Source: Candidatus Melainabacteria bacterium (GTDB lineage Bacteria; Cyanobacteriota; Vampirovibrionia; Obscuribacterales; Obscuribacteraceae). From it: 6,111 nt of DNA. Position numbers and translations under genes: made by a program. The notes beneath the pieces are model-generated. The model had not been told where the DNA came from and searched no databases. It worked only from the letters and a program-made list of their open reading frames with translations. The stretch is from assembly GCA_016209785.1 (NCBI GenBank), contig JACQVM010000320.1:1-6111 (forward strand), written 5' to 3'. Shown here piece after piece: positions 4,761 to 6,111 of this stretch (the stretch's first letter is position 1; each line of letters starts with the position of its first letter).

Positions 4761-5732
4761 CTAAATGGCTGAGGCAGGCTCTAAAACTAGCTCGCTAAAC
4801 AATGGTGTTGATAAATACCTCTCACCAGTGCTAGGTAGGATTGCTACAATTAGTTTACCTTTACTTTCAGGACGGCTGGCTATTGCCAGTGCTGCATACA
4901 CAGCAGCTCCACTTGAAATTCCTCCAAGAATGCCTTCATGTTTGTGGAGTTTCTTTCCCCAAGCAAATGCTTGATCGTTGGTTACTTTGAAGACCTCATC
5001 TATGATTGAAAGATCTAGCACACCTGGAATAAAGCCTGCACCAATGCCCTGAATTTTATGTGGTGCTGGTTTCAGTGGTTCACCAGCTAAATGCTGGGTA
5101 ATTACTTGGCTATCGGCTGGTTCTATTGCTACACATTGAACACTGGGTTTACGTTCTTTTAGTACTTGTCCTACACCACTGATTGTGCCGCCGGTACCTA
5201 CACCAGATATAAAGATATCAACCTTACCTTCTGTGTCTCGCCAGATTTCTTCTGCTGTGGTTTCACGATGGATCTTAGGGTTGGCTGGATTTTCAAATTG
5301 TTGGGGCATATAGGCATTGCGTGTGTTGGCAAGGATTTCTTGTGCAGACAATACAGCACCTTTCATGCCTAATTGACCAGGTGTAAGGACAATCTCAGCT
5401 CCTAAAGCAGCCAAAAGCTTACGTCTTTCAATGGACATGGTTTCAGGCATGGTCAAGATTAGCTTGTATTGTCTAGCAGCTGCAACAAAGGCCAGAGCAA
5501 TACCTGTGTTGCCAGAAGTGGGCTCAATAAGTATGGTTTCTTTTGGTTTAATTAAACCGTGCTTCTCGGCTTCGTGAATCATGGATACGCCAATGCGGTC
5601 TTTTACTGATCCCAGTGGGTTTAGCGATTCCAGCTTTAAGGCAACTGTGGCCTCTAGTCCTTCGGTGAGGCGGTTAAGCCTTACCAGAGGTGTGTTGCCA
5701 ATTAGTTCGGTAATATCTTTTGCCAATGCCAT
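4761..5732 (-). CDS. cysK: Cysteine synthase (O-acetylserine sulfhydrylase)
   Basis: This 323-aa fold-type II PLP enzyme converts O-acetylserine and sulfide to cysteine and acetate in the cytoplasm. The N-terminus [16 protein letters not shown] is canonical. K44 in GSVKDRIG forms the PLP aldimine. PTSGNTG (71-77) is the substrate-binding loop, GVGTGGT (177-183) binds the PLP phosphate, and [11 protein letters not shown] and ISSGAA follow in normal order, ending with STGERYLST. The reading frame is open up to 5849, but I start at 5732. CAGGAG lies seven bases upstream of that ATG, the family begins there, and the upstream extension would overlap the preceding gene. It sits 16 bp after that gene and 15 bp before cysE. 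CysM is less likely because the loop signatures are CysK-like. Confidence 0.95.
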   Translation of the reverse strand: MALAKDITELIGNTPLVRLNRLTEGLEATVALKLESLNPLGSVKDRIGVSMIHEAEKHGLIKPKETILIEPTSGNTGIALAFVAAARQYKLILTMPETMSIERRKLLAALGAEIVLTPGQLGMKGAVLSAQEILANTRNAYMPQQFENPANPKIHRETTAEEIWRDTEGKVDIFISGVGTGGTISGVGQVLKERKPSVQCVAIEPADSQVITQHLAGEPLKPAPHKIQGIGAGFIPGVLDLSIIDEVFKVTNDQAFAWGKKLHKHEGILGGISSGAAVYAALAIASRPESKGKLIVAILPSTGERYLSTPLFSELVLEPASAI

Positions 5733-5739
5733 GAACCTG

Positions 5740-5745
5740 CTCCTG
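5740..5745 (-). promoter_or_regulatory. Ribosome binding site that decides the cysK start
   Basis: The minus strand reads CAGGAG seven bases before the ATG at 5730-5732. It favours this start over an in-frame one 117 bases upstream, whose first 39 residues resemble no CysK. Confidence 0.8.
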
Positions 5746-5748
5746 GTT

Positions 5749-6111
5749 TTACTGCTCTTCGAGGTTAATTGGGCAGACACACAAAGCATCTGCGCGCATA
5801 TCAATAATTTCTTCTTGAAGAGACTTTCCAGAACGTCTTTCATCAACAAGTTTTTGGTACTTCAAGCGTAGTTCATTGCCGTCAATGTGTTCATCGCTGA
5901 TTATCTTGACTGTTGGTGGGAGCTCTCCTTTCAGCTTGCTGAGAGCCTTGAGGGCTACCTCTGGGATGTAGCAAGACAAAAATGGAAGCACAGCTAAAAG
6001 TGTGCCTTTGCTAATACTGGTATTGGTAATTAAATCCAACAGCTCCAAGAATGCTTTTGTACTATCAAATTTATAAAGATGGTTCTCAATTCTGTTAATG
6101 CTCTCTAGATC
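5749..6111 (-). CDS. Unidentified helical-repeat-like protein (5' end outside window)
   Basis: The frame is open from the window edge to a TAA at 5751-5749, giving about 120 visible residues. A TTG at 6048 could act as a start, but the frame continues upstream of it without a stop ([20 protein letters not shown]), so the gene almost certainly begins outside the window. The sequence alternates amphipathic helices ([29 protein letters not shown]) in a manner suggesting HEAT/ARM-type repeats. Charged helices follow ([25 protein letters not shown]). The C-terminus contains C-V-C. There is no known motif and no visible signal. The 16-bp gap to cysK makes co-transcription likely, so the operon promoter should lie beyond the window. 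The function is unknown, and a link to cysteine synthesis is not demonstrated. Confidence 0.7.
   Translation of the reverse strand, partial: DLESINRIENHLYKFDSTKAFLELLDLITNTSISKGTLLAVLPFLSCYIPEVALKALSKLKGELPPTVKIISDEHIDGNELRLKYQKLVDERRSGKSLQEEIIDMRADALCVCPINLEEQ

Noticed and set aside
4755..4762. AGAGCTCT palindrome at the cysK stop as a regulatory site
   Set aside because: It is an eight-base palindrome overlapping the stop codon; its length and position are compatible with chance.
5733..5849. A longer cysK start at 5849 adding 39 residues
   Set aside because: It overlaps the preceding gene, the added residues do not resemble CysK, and CAGGAG seven bases before the ATG at 5732 marks the real start.
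6046..6048. TTG at 6048 as the start of the gene upstream of cysK
   Set aside because: The frame stays open to the window edge with a similar helical composition, so the gene most likely starts outside the window.
1..6111. Mobile element, CRISPR array, tRNA or defence system
   Set aside because: No transposase or integrase features, no regularly spaced repeats, no cloverleaf-like sequence and no nuclease or toxin motifs were seen.

Overview
The window is a gene-dense bacterial chromosomal segment of moderate, slightly AT-rich composition. It carries eight complete protein-coding genes and two genes cut by the window edges. I found no rRNA, tRNA, CRISPR array, insertion sequence or phage gene. 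Taxonomy cannot be settled from this sequence. The serine acetyltransferase type (GIEIHPGA / DHGMGVVIGETAEIGDD), small zinc-ribbon membrane proteins and an exported TPR protein would fit a cyanobacteria-related, non-photosynthetic lineage (Vampirovibrionia/Melainabacteria, e.g. Obscuribacterales). That is a guess, not a demonstrated assignment.

Layout. (1) 1-153, plus strand: the C-terminal end of a membrane protein whose stop codon overlaps the stop of the next gene. (2) 150-1469, minus strand: rpe (ribulose-phosphate 3-epimerase) followed after 48 bp by an exported TPR protein, probably one transcript. (3) 1470-1725: a divergent regulatory region with a candidate promoter on each strand, each overlapping its own inverted repeat. 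(4) 1726-3114, plus strand: an acyl-CoA dehydrogenase homologue starting at GTG, then a 78-aa unknown protein 9 bp downstream. (5) 3127-3851, minus strand: an acidic coiled-coil protein followed by a basic, membrane-anchored zinc-ribbon protein. (6) 3999-6111, minus strand: an unknown helical-repeat-like protein (5' end outside the window), then cysK and cysE, with gaps of 16 and 15 bp.

How the genes work together. CysE makes O-acetylserine and CysK converts it with sulfide to cysteine. The CysE C-terminus ends in Gly-Ile, the feature that docks into the CysK active site in the cysteine synthase complex, so this pair is probably both co-transcribed and physically associated. Rpe belongs to the pentose phosphate pathway. 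The acyl-CoA dehydrogenase homologue is the most unusual gene. The usual catalytic glutamate is glutamine, the alternative glutamate position is also not glutamate, a conserved active-site arginine is leucine, and the TEPxAGSD-type motif is lost. The C-terminal FAD and tetramer motifs are kept. It may therefore not be a conventional dehydrogenase. Other points of interest are a 7-residue insertion in the CysE active-site loop, a replaced phosphate-loop serine in Rpe, and a marked local excess of the palindrome AAGCTT.
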